From positions 1 to 10,486 of the forward strand of contig JANQKJ010000076.1 of NCBI GenBank assembly GCA_028281205.1: DNA of 10,486 nt, given 5' to 3'. This DNA is from Gammaproteobacteria bacterium (GTDB taxonomy: Bacteria; Pseudomonadota; Gammaproteobacteria; UBA4575). The translations under genes and the position numbers were made by a program. Shown here piece after piece: positions 1-5,754 of this stretch; the stretch's first letter is position 1, and every line of letters begins with the position of its first letter. A model generated the notes under the pieces. The model ran no database searches and had not been told where the DNA came from. It was given only the letters and a program-made list of their open reading frames with translations.

Positions 1-853
1 GCACTAAGTAACGGTCGTAACAATCACCATTCACACCCACAGGAATGAAAAATTGCATTTTGTCGTATACTTCATAAGGTTGTTTACGTCGCAAATCCCA
101 TTCCACTCCTGAACCTCTTAACATCGGCCCGGTAAAACCGAGTTGTAAGGCACGCTCGGGCGAAACAACACCAATATTCACTGTGCGTTGTTTCCAAATA
201 CGGTTATCGGTTAATAATGTTTCGTACTCATCCACGCAGGAAGGAAAACGTTCGGTAAACGCATCTATAAAGTCCAGCAATGAACCCGACCTTTCTTCAT
301 TAAGTTTGTCGACTTCTTTTTCACTGCGCCATTTTGATTTTTGATATTGTGGCATTGTGTCAGGTAAATCACGATATACACCACCAGGACGATAATAAGT
401 TGCATGCATACGCGCACCTGAAACCGCCTCATAACAATCCATTAGATCTTCACGTTCTCTAAACGCATACAAGAACATCGACATCGCACCAATATCCAGT
501 GCATGCGCGCCTAACCACAGCAAGTGATTTAAAATTCGTGTAATTTCATCAAACATAACGCGAATGTATTGCGCACGCTCAGGCACATCAATACCTAGTA
601 ATTTTTCAATCGCAAGCACGTAACCATGCTCATTACACATCATTGATACATAATCGAGTCGATCCATATAACCAATACTCTGATTGTACGGTTTACTCTC
701 AGCTAATTTTTCGGTACCTCTATGCAACAAACCTACATGTGGGTCTGCTCTTTCTATCACTTCACCATCCAGCTCCAAAATAAGACGCAGCACACCATGC
801 GCAGCAGGGTGTTGCGGTCCAAAATTCATGGTGTAATTTTTTATTTCTGCCAT
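1..853 (-). CDS. nuoD: NADH-quinone oxidoreductase subunit D (NuoD), C-terminus cut by window edge
   Basis: This is the 49-kDa-type subunit of respiratory complex I. It sits in the peripheral arm and forms much of the quinone-binding cavity with NuoB. Reading the minus strand from the ATG at 851-853 gives MAEIKNYTMNFGPQHPAAHG, the family's hallmark N-terminus. It is followed by HVGLLHRGTEKL, YMDRLDYVSMM and LLWLGAHALDIGAMS, then RMHATYYRPGG and the start of the C-terminal half (GFTGPMLRGSGV). About 284 codons are present; NuoD proteins are usually a little over 400 residues, so roughly the last third lies beyond base 1. The gene begins 3 bases after the nuoC stop, with a GAG element inside the end of nuoC as likely ribosome-binding sequence, so translation is probably coupled. 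NuoD is not fused to NuoC, unlike in enteric bacteria. No frameshift is seen. Confidence 0.98.
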   Translation of the reverse strand, partial: MAEIKNYTMNFGPQHPAAHGVLRLILELDGEVIERADPHVGLLHRGTEKLAESKPYNQSIGYMDRLDYVSMMCNEHGYVLAIEKLLGIDVPERAQYIRVMFDEITRILNHLLWLGAHALDIGAMSMFLYAFREREDLMDCYEAVSGARMHATYYRPGGVYRDLPDTMPQYQKSKWRSEKEVDKLNEERSGSLLDFIDAFTERFPSCVDEYETLLTDNRIWKQRTVNIGVVSPERALQLGFTGPMLRGSGVEWDLRRKQPYEVYDKMQFFIPVGVNGDCYDRYLV

Positions 854-856
854 GCG

Positions 857-1573
857 CTATGACTCTTCAACATTATCAGTACCATCCAAATAGCGATTAT
901 CGTCACGAATCACTTTTGGCACTAACACACGTGGCTCTATAGACACCGGCTCGTAGATAACACGTTTCTTTGAGGGTTCATAACGTACTTCTACATGACC
1001 GACTAATGGAAAATCTTTTCTTAATGGATGGCCAACAAACCCATAGTCAGTTAGCAATCGACGCATATCGGGGTGGCCATCAAATACGATACCAAATAAA
1101 TCAAACGCTTCACGTTCATACCAATTGGCAGATGCCCATAACTCACATACTGATGCTACGCGCGGCATGTCATTATCTTCGCAATAAATTTTTACTCGCA
1201 GACGTTGATTATTAGCTAACGATAACAAATGATAAACCACAGCAAAACGTGGTTGTTGCATGTCACTGTCAATTGTATTGTCGTCAAAAGTAAAACGACC
1301 AAAAGTGTTACTTGATACACCGCGACTAAATCCTGAACCTGAGGCCTGATCTGTCTTCCATTCAGTTTTTGCATATTCCAGGTAATCAACACCGGCGATA
1401 TCTATTAATTGCTCAAACTGAAAATCTTGTTGATCGCGGAGTTTAGTCAACACTGAGATAGCTTGTGCTGGCTTAATTGTTAATGTGTATTCATTGTATT
1501 CAAAATCAAGCGAACAACTTTCTTGTTGGGATAATTCACGCAGCGCCGATTGCAATGATGCTTGTTGACCCAT
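857..1573 (-). CDS. nuoC: NADH-quinone oxidoreductase subunit C (NuoC)
   Basis: This is the 30-kDa-type subunit of complex I, part of the peripheral arm that connects the iron-sulfur subunits to the quinone site. The 238-residue product has the family core: a quinone-side N-terminal domain with IAGVDYLEY near residues 59-67 and YHLLSL at 114-119. The signature WYEREAFDLFGIVFDGHPDM (151-170) follows, then RRLLTDYGF and GHPLRKDFPL (171-190). A hydrophilic insert at about residues 70-107 (rich in T, S, D and G) separates the first two blocks; I recall similar inserts in other beta- and gammaproteobacterial NuoC proteins. The ATG lies 20 bases after the nuoB stop, with only a weak GAG as ribosome-binding sequence. 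The TAG stop lies 3 bases before nuoD, which supports a single nuoABCD transcript. Confidence 0.98.
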   Translation of the reverse strand: MGQQASLQSALRELSQQESCSLDFEYNEYTLTIKPAQAISVLTKLRDQQDFQFEQLIDIAGVDYLEYAKTEWKTDQASGSGFSRGVSSNTFGRFTFDDNTIDSDMQQPRFAVVYHLLSLANNQRLRVKIYCEDNDMPRVASVCELWASANWYEREAFDLFGIVFDGHPDMRRLLTDYGFVGHPLRKDFPLVGHVEVRYEPSKKRVIYEPVSIEPRVLVPKVIRDDNRYLDGTDNVEES

Positions 1574-1593
1574 ATGGACTCGATTTCGTTAGG

Positions 1594-2088
1594 TTAACGA
1601 GAAATAGAATTGCTGCGGCGTATTTTTTCCTGCAATTGCAAGATGCCGTACATCAGTGCTTCAGCGGTGGGAGGACAACCCGGCACATAAATATCTACCG
1701 GCACGATACGGTCGCAGCCTCTGACAACTGAATATGAATAATGATAATAACCGCCACCATTAGCACAAGAACCCATTGATATCACCCACTTTGGTTCAGC
1801 CATTTGGTCATATACTTTACGCAAGGCCGGTGCCATTTTATTTACTAATGTACCAGCAACAATCATGACATCAGATTGTCTTGGACTAGGTCGAAACATA
1901 ACGCCAAAACGATCTAGGTCATAGCGTGACGCACCTGCTTGCATCATCTCAACTGCACAACAAGCCAAACCAAATGACATGGGCCACATTGATCCTGTAC
2001 GCGCCCAATTAACTAACTGGTCCAATCGGCCAACGGCAAATCCTTGTTGAGTGATCTGTTCCGGATCCATTAACACTTCGCTTTTCAT
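1594..2088 (-). CDS. nuoB: NADH-quinone oxidoreductase subunit B (NuoB)
   Basis: This is the PSST-type subunit of complex I, which carries the terminal iron-sulfur cluster N2 that passes electrons to quinone. In the 164-residue product the N2 ligands are all visible: the adjacent cysteines C43-C44 in GLACCAVEMM, C108 in MGSCANGGGYY and C138 in YVPGCPPTAEAL. The segment SRYDLDRFGVMFRPSPRQSD (54-73) is typical of the family. The start at 2088 gives MKSEVLMDPEQ; the internal ATG at residue 7 is an alternative start that would shorten only the variable N-terminus. No strong ribosome-binding sequence precedes either. The gene starts 10 bases after the nuoA stop, so it is almost certainly cotranscribed. 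Confidence 0.98.
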   Translation of the reverse strand: MKSEVLMDPEQITQQGFAVGRLDQLVNWARTGSMWPMSFGLACCAVEMMQAGASRYDLDRFGVMFRPSPRQSDVMIVAGTLVNKMAPALRKVYDQMAEPKWVISMGSCANGGGYYHYSYSVVRGCDRIVPVDIYVPGCPPTAEALMYGILQLQEKIRRSNSISR

Positions 2089-2098
2089 AATCGATTCA

Positions 2099-2455
2099 TT
2101 AATCCCAATTCAGCGCACCTTTTTTCCACTCATATATAAAGCCAATAATGAGCACACCCAAAAAGACTGCCATAGCCAATAAACCCGGTACACCAATATC
2201 GCGCAAAGCCACAGCCCATGGAAATAAGAAGGCAATTTCCAAGTCAAAAATAATAAACAGAATAGCAACCAGGTAGTAGCGAACATCAAATCTCATACGC
2301 GAATCATCAAATGCCTCAAAACCGCATTCATAAGGAGAATCTTTAGCAGCTTCAGGAACACGTTTACCCAGTATCAGGCCAGCAATAAGCGGCACGACTC
2401 CAATCACAATCGCGATGGCTAGAAATATAAGAATTGGTACATAATTCTCGAGCAT
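2099..2455 (-). CDS. nuoA: NADH-quinone oxidoreductase subunit A (NuoA)
   Basis: This is a small membrane subunit of complex I. I place the start at the ATG at 2453-2455, giving a 118-residue protein beginning MLENYVPILIFLAIAIVIG, the usual family N-terminus. Three membrane segments are visible, at about residues 5-29, 58-81 and 88-108. Family motifs are SPYECGFEAF (40-49), RFDVRYYLVA (55-64) and FDLEIAFLFPWA (70-81). The reading frame stays open upstream to a TTG at 2549-2551, which would add 32 residues (MCSYGLELNIDKAIHW and so on). That extension does not resemble any NuoA, and the candidate promoter would put the transcript start near 2551, so I reject it. No clear Shine-Dalgarno precedes the chosen ATG. 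This is the first gene of the nuo operon. Confidence 0.95.
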   Translation of the reverse strand: MLENYVPILIFLAIAIVIGVVPLIAGLILGKRVPEAAKDSPYECGFEAFDDSRMRFDVRYYLVAILFIIFDLEIAFLFPWAVALRDIGVPGLLAMAVFLGVLIIGFIYEWKKGALNWD

Positions 2456-2507
2456 ATCTAAATATATAGTTTTAATGGTGACCGACAATACCGCGCCCAC
2501 TCTCCAG

Positions 2508-2529
2508 TGAATCGCTTTGTCGATATTAA
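2508..2529 (+). repeat. Imperfect direct repeat, copy A (nuoA leader side of the insert)
   Basis: TGAATCGCTTTG followed by TCGATATTAA. The first 12 bases are identical to copy B at 7343-7354, and the next ten align with one inserted and one deleted base. The two copies have the same orientation, are about 4.8 kb apart and lie near the two ends of the accessory block. This could be a junction or attachment repeat, but chance is not excluded. Confidence 0.5.
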
Positions 2530-2557
2530 GCTCCAGCCCATAGGAACACAAATTGAT

Positions 2558-2585
2558 GATATAAATAGGCTGATAAATCAGTCAA
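2558..2585 (-). promoter_or_regulatory. Candidate sigma70-type promoter for the nuo operon
   Basis: On the minus strand a TTGACT box (2580-2585) and a TATATC box (2558-2563) are 16 bases apart, close to the -35/-10 consensus. Transcription would begin near 2551, leaving an untranslated leader of about 95 bases before the nuoA ATG at 2455. The site lies on the insert side of the repeat at 2508-2529, so if that repeat marks a junction, the promoter was brought in with the insert. It is read from sequence only. Confidence 0.45.
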
Positions 2586-2649
2586 TAACAGCACAATTTA
2601 TGTCCAAATTGACAATTTTTGTAGGTGTTTTGCGTAATTAAATACAACT

Positions 2650-2714
2650 AAACCAAATTCTATTGTACCCAGTTTCTCTCAAACCTCGTTTCTACGAAAC
2701 GTATCCCTTGGTTT
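2650..2714. repeat. Nested inverted repeats, possible structured RNA or terminator remnant
   Basis: The outer arms AAACCAA (2650-2656) and TTGGTTT (2708-2714) enclose a perfect hairpin CGTTTC-TAC-GAAACG (2687-2701). No T-run follows on either strand, so it is not a canonical intrinsic terminator. It could be a fold in an RNA or the footprint of a small element. Confidence 0.4.
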
Positions 2715-2744
2715 GTCTGGAGTTCTTTGACAGAATTTTATAAG

Positions 2745-2775
2745 TCAGTGACTGTTTTCGACCTAAGTGCATTGA
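2745..2775. repeat. Degenerate copy of the ~34-base palindromic repeat family
   Basis: The core TTTTCGACCTAAG (2754-2766) lines up with TTTCGACCCAAAG in the better copy at 2822-2855, and the flanking bases match more loosely with a short deletion. It is the weakest member listed and is accepted mainly because it lies close to a clear copy. Confidence 0.3.
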
Positions 2776-2821
2776 TACACATTCAAAGAAGGCATCATGG
2801 AAGATGCTTACAACATACTGC

Positions 2822-2855
2822 TAAATGTCCACTTTCGACCCAAAGCGGACATTAA
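2822..2855. repeat. Palindromic repeat family, copy upstream of the SpoIIAA-like gene
   Basis: A 34-base near-palindrome: AATGTCCACTTT on the left, a CGACC centre and AAAGCGGACATT on the right. The arms pair over 12 bases with one mismatch. This is the most symmetric copy and the best reference for the family. It resembles intergenic palindromes found in many proteobacterial genomes, but I cannot name the family. Confidence 0.7.
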
Positions 2856-2969
2856 AACAATGGTGACTTAAATTGATTCAAATCAACTCGTTTTAACTCG
2901 ACAAGTGCAAGCATAAAAATCCAACCGGTGTCTTGATCTCATGCTCATACAAAACTATAAGGAATATTC

Positions 2970-3335
2970 ATGTTTAAAGTAGTAAGAAATGGTCCCAACA
3001 GAATAGATATGGATTTCGGTGGTAAGCTAAATAGCGATGAGATGAAAGTCGCGTTGGACGAGTTGTTTAATAGTGCGAAAGATCTCGAACATGGGCGAAT
3101 GTTATGTCGAGTTATGGACTACGATCTACCAACGCTCGGTGCTATTGGTGTGGAGCTTTCACGTCTTCCTGAGGCATTCAGGTTTATCAGAAAAATCGAT
3201 CGCGCAGCAGTATTAGCTAATAAAAATTGGGTTAAGAAAGCAAGTGAGATCGAGGGCGCATTGATTCCAGGGCTTGAAATTAAAGCGTTTGATCTAGATG
3301 AAGAAGCAAAAGCCGAAAAGTGGCTTGCGAGCTAG
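2970..3335 (+). CDS. SpoIIAA-like / STAS-type domain protein
   Basis: A 121-residue soluble protein that I assign to the SpoIIAA-like family (STAS fold, related to anti-sigma-factor antagonists and CRAL-TRIO-like folds). Family members pair a short beta-strand/helix N-terminus with a C-terminal block of the form 'IxRIAVVGxxxW...EVRxFDxxEExxAxxWL'. Here that block is RKIDRAAVLANKNWVKKASE (about 75-94) followed by EIKAFDLDEEAKAEKWL (about 103-119). The N-terminus MFKVVRNGPNRIDMDFGGKL matches the first strands and the helix start. An AAGGA ribosome-binding site ends 6 bases before the ATG, so the start is secure. No partner kinase or phosphatase is adjacent, so a role in a partner-switching pathway cannot be claimed. 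The gene is transcribed away from nuoA, is bounded by palindrome copies at 2822-2855 and 3364-3397, and appears to be a stand-alone unit. Confidence 0.75.
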   Translation: MFKVVRNGPNRIDMDFGGKLNSDEMKVALDELFNSAKDLEHGRMLCRVMDYDLPTLGAIGVELSRLPEAFRFIRKIDRAAVLANKNWVKKASEIEGALIPGLEIKAFDLDEEAKAEKWLAS

Positions 3336-3363
3336 TTGTTCTATATATACAAAACTAATTAAT

Positions 3364-3397
3364 TGAATGACTGCTTTAGGCCGCAATCGCTTCGAAG
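3364..3397. repeat. Left inverted arm flanking the NTF2-like gene (palindromic repeat family)
   Basis: TGAATGACTGCTTT (3364-3377) is a perfect 14-base inverted match to 3998-4011 on the other side of the NTF2-like gene; weaker similarity continues to about 3383. The outer half fits the repeat family half-motif, while the half next to the gene is poorly conserved. The repeat ends where the GC-rich coding sequence begins. Confidence 0.65.
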
Positions 3398-3907
3398 ATG
3401 GGAAGATCATCGTGTGCCTCACCGCAGCGCAAAGATGAGTCCTTTTTGAATAATGCAACTTTTGACGAAGTGACCCATGAGTTCCTTGCTGCATTCAAGG
3501 AAAAGTTCTTCGGGGCATGGGCCATGCGAAGCGGCGAGGCAGTCGCTAAGCTTTGCACCGAAGATGTCGTGTGGATTGATCCAGCAGCGGCACAGGCTGC
3601 ACTAAACGGACCAGATGAAGTCGCCCAGTTTGTGGACTATTTGTACCTAGGCTTTCCGGATGCACGATTCACGGAAGATGGGGATCTGGCGATTTCCCGC
3701 GACGGCAAGACAGCATACGCCCCATTCCGCATGACCGGCACAAACAGTGGACCGTCCGAGGTCGCTGGGATTGTGGCGACCGGCAAGACCATCACCGTGC
3801 TGGGGGTCGATTCCTACCGCTTTCGCGGCGGTCTCATCGCTCGATATCGGGCCTATGTAGACATGTTGGACGTCATGCGCCAACTTGGTCTCGCTCCCGA
3901 GAGGTAA
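3398..3907 (+). CDS. NTF2/SnoaL-like fold protein (GC-rich, cassette-like)
   Basis: A protein of up to 169 residues with a SnoaL-like / nuclear transport factor 2-like domain from about residue 30. Family features are the helix AFKEKFFGAWAMRSGEAVAK, then LCTEDVVWIDPA (52-63), GPDEVAQFVDYLYLGFPDAR (71-90) and the late strands TVLGVDSYRFRGGLIARYRA (133-152). This fold serves polyketide cyclases, isomerases, small dehydratases and non-catalytic binding proteins, so no substrate can be given. An in-frame TAG at 3376-3378 limits the start to 3398 or later. No good ribosome-binding site precedes the ATG at 3398, and the first ~18 residues look unlike the family, so the TTG at 3446 or a replaced N-terminus is possible. 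Hand counts give 34/60 GC at 3541-3600 and 38/60 at 3721-3780, far above the neighbouring accessory genes. It is bounded by inverted repeats and is probably recently acquired. Confidence 0.8.
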   Translation: MGRSSCASPQRKDESFLNNATFDEVTHEFLAAFKEKFFGAWAMRSGEAVAKLCTEDVVWIDPAAAQAALNGPDEVAQFVDYLYLGFPDARFTEDGDLAISRDGKTAYAPFRMTGTNSGPSEVAGIVATGKTITVLGVDSYRFRGGLIARYRAYVDMLDVMRQLGLAPER

Positions 3908-3977
3908 GCCCGCACCCAGACTATATATCCGTTCCCAAAGACCATCCCCCACGAGTAGACATTGCAGGCTCGGTTGT

Positions 3978-4011
3978 CCGATGATCGCAATCGATCCAAA
4001 GCAGTCATTCA
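3978..4011. repeat. Right inverted arm flanking the NTF2-like gene (palindromic repeat family)
   Basis: A 34-base copy. The right half CGATCCAAAGCAGTCATTCA (3992-4011) matches the reference copy's right half at most positions, and the left half (3978-3991) keeps ATGATCGC. Bases 3998-4011 are the exact reverse complement of 3364-3377. The gene and its two arms form a 648-bp block. Confidence 0.65.
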
Positions 4012-4023
4012 TAAAAATAACGG

Positions 4024-4057
4024 TGAAAGTCCGCTTTCAGGAAGAAGCAACCATTCA
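4024..4057. repeat. Palindromic repeat family, copy downstream of the GerW/DUF2953 operon
   Basis: A 34-base copy beginning TGAAAGTCCGCTTTC and ending AAGCAACCATTCA. It contains a perfect inner hairpin TGAAAG-TCCG-CTTTCA (4024-4039). It lies 12 bases from the preceding copy, between convergent genes. On the minus strand the inner hairpin is followed seven bases later by a T-rich run, so it might also terminate the operon, though the spacing is poor. Confidence 0.5.
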
Positions 4058-4089
4058 TGTCACTGCAGCTTTGTCTGTATTATGAAATG

Positions 4090-4347
4090 TTAGGTTTTAT
4101 TAAGTGGTCCAATAATGGCATCCAACTCAGGGACATCCTCTATCAATTGGTCAAGGACAATTGATTTTGCGTCCATATCAAGCGCATAGATTTTATCCGG
4201 ACCACATACGATAACCGCAATCGTTTCAATATTCCCGTACAACCAGCAGCTAGAATTTATTTTGCTCCGTTGAAAATTGACAGATTCAACTGCTATGAGC
4301 TTGAACCTAGAGTCGTTAAATATTTCAATGATCCGTAATTGACCCAT
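4090..4347 (-). CDS. Unknown 85-residue protein, third gene of the GerW/DUF2953 operon
   Basis: I do not recognise this protein. It is 85 residues with no signal peptide or membrane segment. It has two short strand-like stretches, FKLIAVESVNFQR (16-28) and IETIAVIVCGPDKIYALDMD (40-59), and an acidic end LDQLIEDVPELDAIIG (65-80), suggesting a small soluble alpha/beta domain. It begins 3 bases after the DUF2953 stop: the junction reads TGA TAA ATG, so two stops precede the start. That tight junction points to translational coupling and a functional link with the two upstream genes. There is only a weak GTGA upstream as ribosome-binding sequence. I infer that it is real from operon position and normal composition; no function is proposed. 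Confidence 0.6.
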   Translation of the reverse strand: MGQLRIIEIFNDSRFKLIAVESVNFQRSKINSSCWLYGNIETIAVIVCGPDKIYALDMDAKSIVLDQLIEDVPELDAIIGPLNKT

Positions 4348-4350
4348 TTA

Positions 4351-4941
4351 TCACTTAACTTTGCGCATTTGTTTTATCCCTTGCCAAACTGATGGCGACA
4401 GAAACATTCCAATTGTGAGGTGGATAATTTGCAATGGAATAAAACGGATGTTTCCACTGCTGTCTAGTTCAAACATAGTATCGAAGAATTCTGGTTCAAT
4501 TTGGAATGATGCTACTTTAATATTGGCCATCATCCCCGTCACTGGCCCAACAATAGACCACAATTGTCCAGTGTCAGCCGGATCGCCTAAACCAATACGA
4601 ACACGCAGACTTATGTCTCTCTTGTGAACTGCATGCCAAAAGTCACTAATGAATCTTATGATCCTTTGGCGAAATAATTTTTGTCGAATAAGAACAAACA
4701 TATCTTGCTTTTTCCAAGATGAATGCTCGACGTGTTCTATTCTCTGTACCAGTTCTTCTCCCTCAGCTGAGGATACTTTTGGTTGAGACAATGGAAGCCG
4801 CATGCTGACAAGGCCAAATGCCCACTGCAGTTTTATGTAGTCTTGGGTTGCCTGCGGCCAAGATGCTTGAAACGTCAAAGTGACCGGAATTGCTAGAAGG
4901 GCAATTAACAACAGCAGAACTGCTACTACTCCAGTCAGCAT
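4351..4941 (-). CDS. DUF2953 family membrane-anchored protein (YtfI-like)
   Basis: A 196-residue protein with one N-terminal membrane segment (about 2-24, VVAVLLLLIALLAIPVTLTF), so it is probably anchored with most of the chain on one side. The core HAVHKRDISLRVRIGLGDPA (103-122) followed by DTGQLWSIVGPVTGMMAN (123-140) is what I recognise as the DUF2953 signature. FELDSSGNIRFIPLQII (157-173) and a final amphipathic stretch SPSVWQGIKQM follow. In Bacillus, the DUF2953 gene ytfI sits next to ytfJ (gerW), and here the same pair is adjacent, which strengthens both calls. The start lies 3 bases after the GerW-family stop (TAA AAT ATG) with no independent ribosome-binding site, so coupling is likely. 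The biochemical role of the family is unknown to me. Confidence 0.8.
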   Translation of the reverse strand: MLTGVVAVLLLLIALLAIPVTLTFQASWPQATQDYIKLQWAFGLVSMRLPLSQPKVSSAEGEELVQRIEHVEHSSWKKQDMFVLIRQKLFRQRIIRFISDFWHAVHKRDISLRVRIGLGDPADTGQLWSIVGPVTGMMANIKVASFQIEPEFFDTMFELDSSGNIRFIPLQIIHLTIGMFLSPSVWQGIKQMRKVK

Positions 4942-4944
4942 ATT

Positions 4945-5301
4945 TTAACTGGTCGCCTTCCCACTTTTTGCAGATGCTGCCTTGCCAATAGTTTCGGCAA
5001 CCTTCTCCAATACTGTTGCGGTACCGGACTTGATCGGTTCAACACGAACGCCATCTTCATTAATGATGATAAGGGCTACTGGTTTTACTCCTCCTCCACC
5101 GCCGGTACCACCACCGTGACTGCTACATTTCTGCTGATCAGTGCCTTGACCCCCACCGACGCCAAATCCAAAACCAACGTTAACAAGAGGAATCAGGGTA
5201 TTACCTTCTACAGTGATGGGCTCACCTACAACCGTCTTAGTATTAAGCATGCGTTCGATTTCGCCAACAGCTTTATCGAATAGAGTGTCGATATCTTCCA
5301 T
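4945..5301 (-). CDS. GerW/YtfJ family (spore protein-like) protein in a non-spore-former
   Basis: A 118-residue protein of the GerW (sporulation protein YtfJ) family. Visible features are the N-terminal helix IDTLFDKAVGEIERML (4-19), TVVGEPITVEGNTLIPLV (23-40), a glycine-rich centre (NVGFGFGVGGGQG at 41-53, then SSHGGGTGGGGGV) and PVALIIINEDGVRVEPI (74-90). In Bacillus the family founder affects spore germination and lysozyme resistance. Homologues in non-sporulating bacteria must do something else, and that function is not known to me. The start is secure: AGAGGAG (minus strand, 5308-5314) ends 6 bases before the ATG, the strongest ribosome-binding site in the window. It is first in a three-gene operon with the DUF2953 and 85-residue genes. 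Confidence 0.88.
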   Translation of the reverse strand: MEDIDTLFDKAVGEIERMLNTKTVVGEPITVEGNTLIPLVNVGFGFGVGGGQGTDQQKCSSHGGGTGGGGGVKPVALIIINEDGVRVEPIKSGTATVLEKVAETIGKAASAKSGKATS

Positions 5302-5587
5302 AGTTAACTCCTCTAATAATTAGATTTCGTTGATTACCAAATACTAGGTATAAGTCGATACTTAACTCTATAAACATATTTGGTGTAGCCATCATGTTAT
5401 TCAGATAGGTTAAGTTACCCAAAAACGATAACCTAGTAGTGACCTAGATCATTTATGGTCGTAAATATGGGTAATGCTAAGAGGTCGGTTATTGAATAGT
5501 TACAATGTTATTCCATTACCATATGTAGGAAGCACCCTCAGTCGAAAACTAGCAGACGTTAAGTTGGACTACATCTCTCAAATTACT

Positions 5588-5621
5588 ACAATGACTATTA
5601 ACGACCCATAGCGAACATTTT
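5588..5621. repeat. Palindromic repeat family, copy between GerW operon and lipoprotein gene
   Basis: A 34-base stretch with CGACCCATAGCGAACATT (5602-5619), which differs from the reference CGACCCAAAGCGGACATT at two positions. The left half AATGACTATTAA is more decayed. A hand alignment to the copy at 2822-2855 gives about 24 identical positions of 34 without gaps. Confidence 0.6.
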
Positions 5622-5682
5622 AGTAATTATGACAATTGAATCGGTATTCACATAATTCCATATTTCTCATGCAGCCGCTAAC

Positions 5683-5691
5683 TGTTATAGT
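5683..5691 (+). promoter_or_regulatory. Candidate extended -10 element for the lipoprotein gene
   Basis: TGTTATAGT fits the TGN-TATAAT extended -10 form (five of six bases in the hexamer). No good -35 is present, which extended -10 promoters can tolerate. It lies about 65 bases before the ATG at 5755. AT-rich DNA makes chance matches likely. Confidence 0.3.
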
Positions 5692-5754
5692 AATCAATAA
5701 TTAGAGAAAATTAGCTAATATATTAAATATTTTATTACACTAAAGGAAATCTTT

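Larger units (their letters stand above)
2586..2969. other. Non-coding stretch upstream of the SpoIIAA-like gene, with nested inverted repeats
   Basis: I see no convincing gene here on either strand. The stretch contains nested inverted repeats at 2650-2714 and a full ~34-base palindrome copy at 2822-2855, with a degenerate relative at 2745-2775. A TTGATC box with a TATAAG box 17 bases downstream precedes the gene at 2970. Its -10 box overlaps the ribosome-binding site, so it would give an almost leaderless transcript and I do not call it a promoter. Confidence 0.6.
5302..5754. other. Intergenic region between divergent GerW operon and lipoprotein gene
   Basis: There is no supported gene in these 453 bases. 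They must carry the promoters of both divergent units. They contain an inverted repeat AGGTTA (5407-5412) / TAACCT (5429-5434), tandem ACCTAG motifs (5431-5436 and 5442-5447) and a palindrome-family copy at 5588-5621. The stretch is strongly AT-rich, so -10-like strings are common and I could not pick a clear GerW promoter. Confidence 0.6.

Noticed and set aside
2456..2551. N-terminal extension of nuoA from a TTG at 2549-2551
   Set aside because: The extra 32 residues look unlike NuoA, the family N-terminus MLENYVP begins at the ATG at 2455, and the candidate transcript start coincides with the TTG.
3647..4012. Minus-strand ORF of 121 codons opposite the NTF2-like gene
   Set aside because: It is a shadow of the GC-rich plus-strand gene, with no family resemblance and no ribosome-binding site.
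4013..4039. Intrinsic terminator for the GerW operon on the minus strand
   Set aside because: The hairpin is only 6 bp with two GC pairs, and the T-run begins seven bases after the stem, too far for a canonical terminator. It is kept only as a note on the repeat copy.
3860..4111. CRISPR array, because several similar ~34-base repeats occur
   Set aside because: The copies are imperfect, in both orientations, hundreds of bases apart and separated by genes, with no spacers and no cas genes.
5285..5395. Minus-strand ~39-codon ORF overlapping the GerW start (MATPNMFIELSIDLYLV...)
   Set aside because: It has no ribosome-binding site, it overlaps the strong GerW ribosome-binding site and start in another frame, and its protein is not distinctive.
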